From NCBI RefSeq assembly GCF_003060895.1, contig NZ_QAIH01000001.1:1-35306 (forward strand): DNA of 35,306 bases, written 5' to 3'. The stretch comes from Acidovorax sp. HMWF029. GTDB taxonomy: Bacteria > Pseudomonadota > Gammaproteobacteria > Burkholderiales > Burkholderiaceae_C. Every line of letters starts with the position of its first letter. Positions within the stretch are counted from its first letter, which is position 1. Shown here in pieces: positions 35,148 to 35,306 of this stretch. The position numbers and the translations under genes were made by a program. The notes beneath the pieces are model-generated. The model was not told the origin of the DNA. It was given only the letters and a program-made list of their open reading frames with translations, and did not search any database.

Positions 35148-35306
35148 ATGACCATTCAAACACTTTCGACCCCTGTTGATGTGGATCACCAGGGGCTGGC
35201 TATGCAAGCGCGTATTGGTGAATTGTTGGTGCAAGCTGGCAAGCTGAGTCCGCGTGACTTGGATAGGGCTGTATCCGCTCAGCAAGAAATGGGCGGGATG
35301 TTAGGG
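35148..35306 (+). CDS. GspE/PilB-type secretion or pilus ATPase, N-terminal fragment (cut by window end)
   Basis: The first 53 codons are in the window. After a short variable start the sequence ARIGELLVQAGKLSPRDLDR followed by AVSAQQEMGGMLG matches the N-terminal MshEN/GspE_N domain of type II secretion and type IV pilus ATPases. The kinase core lies beyond the window, so GspE and PilB cannot be separated. If it is gspE it would serve the secretion route that a Lif-dependent lipase needs. The start is the ATG at 35148, with no strong RBS. Confidence 0.75.
   Translation, partial: MTIQTLSTPVDVDHQGLAMQARIGELLVQAGKLSPRDLDRAVSAQQEMGGMLG

Overview
The window is a high-GC (roughly 65% by eye) chromosomal segment that reads as a betaproteobacterium of the Comamonadaceae, most like Acidovorax and relatives. 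This rests on protein similarity from memory, on the gene orders corC-lnt, fabA-fabB and glyQ-glyS, and on several dispersed intergenic repeat families that I associate with that group. I see no rRNA, tRNA, CRISPR array, phage or transposase gene. I support 32 protein genes, the last cut by the window edge.

Layout. 1-950: no gene, but a very large imperfect inverted repeat. 951-4019 (minus): phenylalanine/tyrosine catabolism, hpd - Bug-type binding protein - phhA in one direction. 4215-4384: a small TA-flanked MITE-like element touching the stop codon of the lipase foldase gene. 4382-6322 (minus): secreted lipase and its foldase. 6488-7965 (plus): Lrp/AsnC regulator and a GNAT protein. 8081-12473 (plus): corC-lnt, then fabA-fabB with a good terminator. 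12554-14742: a LysR regulator divergent from a periplasmic asparaginase. 15224-21218 (plus): glyQ, glyS, gmhB, plsC, a YgjP-like metallopeptidase and a rhodanese. 21423-24541: Kbp (BON-LysM), coaX, a TPR protein and a TetR regulator. 24778-27588: a phasin with a histone-like tail, divergent from a 662-residue two-domain fatty acyl reductase. 27699-32983 (plus): the dTDP-L-rhamnose operon rmlBDA, a TPR-OGT (GT41) glycosyltransferase, then rmlC. 33013-34920 (minus): an exported protein that looks like a glycoside hydrolase. 35148 onward: the start of a GspE/PilB-type ATPase.

How the genes fit together. Envelope and lipid work dominates: unsaturated fatty acid synthesis (fabA, fabB), phosphatidic acid synthesis (plsC), lipoprotein acylation (lnt), LPS heptose (gmhB), rhamnose donor synthesis (rmlBDAC), lipase secretion, and acyl reduction beside a storage-granule protein. 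Base composition drops part-way through rmlA (about 62% to about 54% GC by hand count) and stays low through the OGT-like and hydrolase-like genes, which suggests a replaceable surface-glycan module.

The most interesting points are: the GT41 enzyme embedded between rmlA and rmlC; the unusual exported hydrolase-like protein with an inserted beta domain; a GmhB lacking the usual second pair of aspartates; the fatty acyl reductase/phasin pair; and the repeats, which sit precisely at stop codons, form hairpins, and in one or two places appear to have become part of coding sequence.
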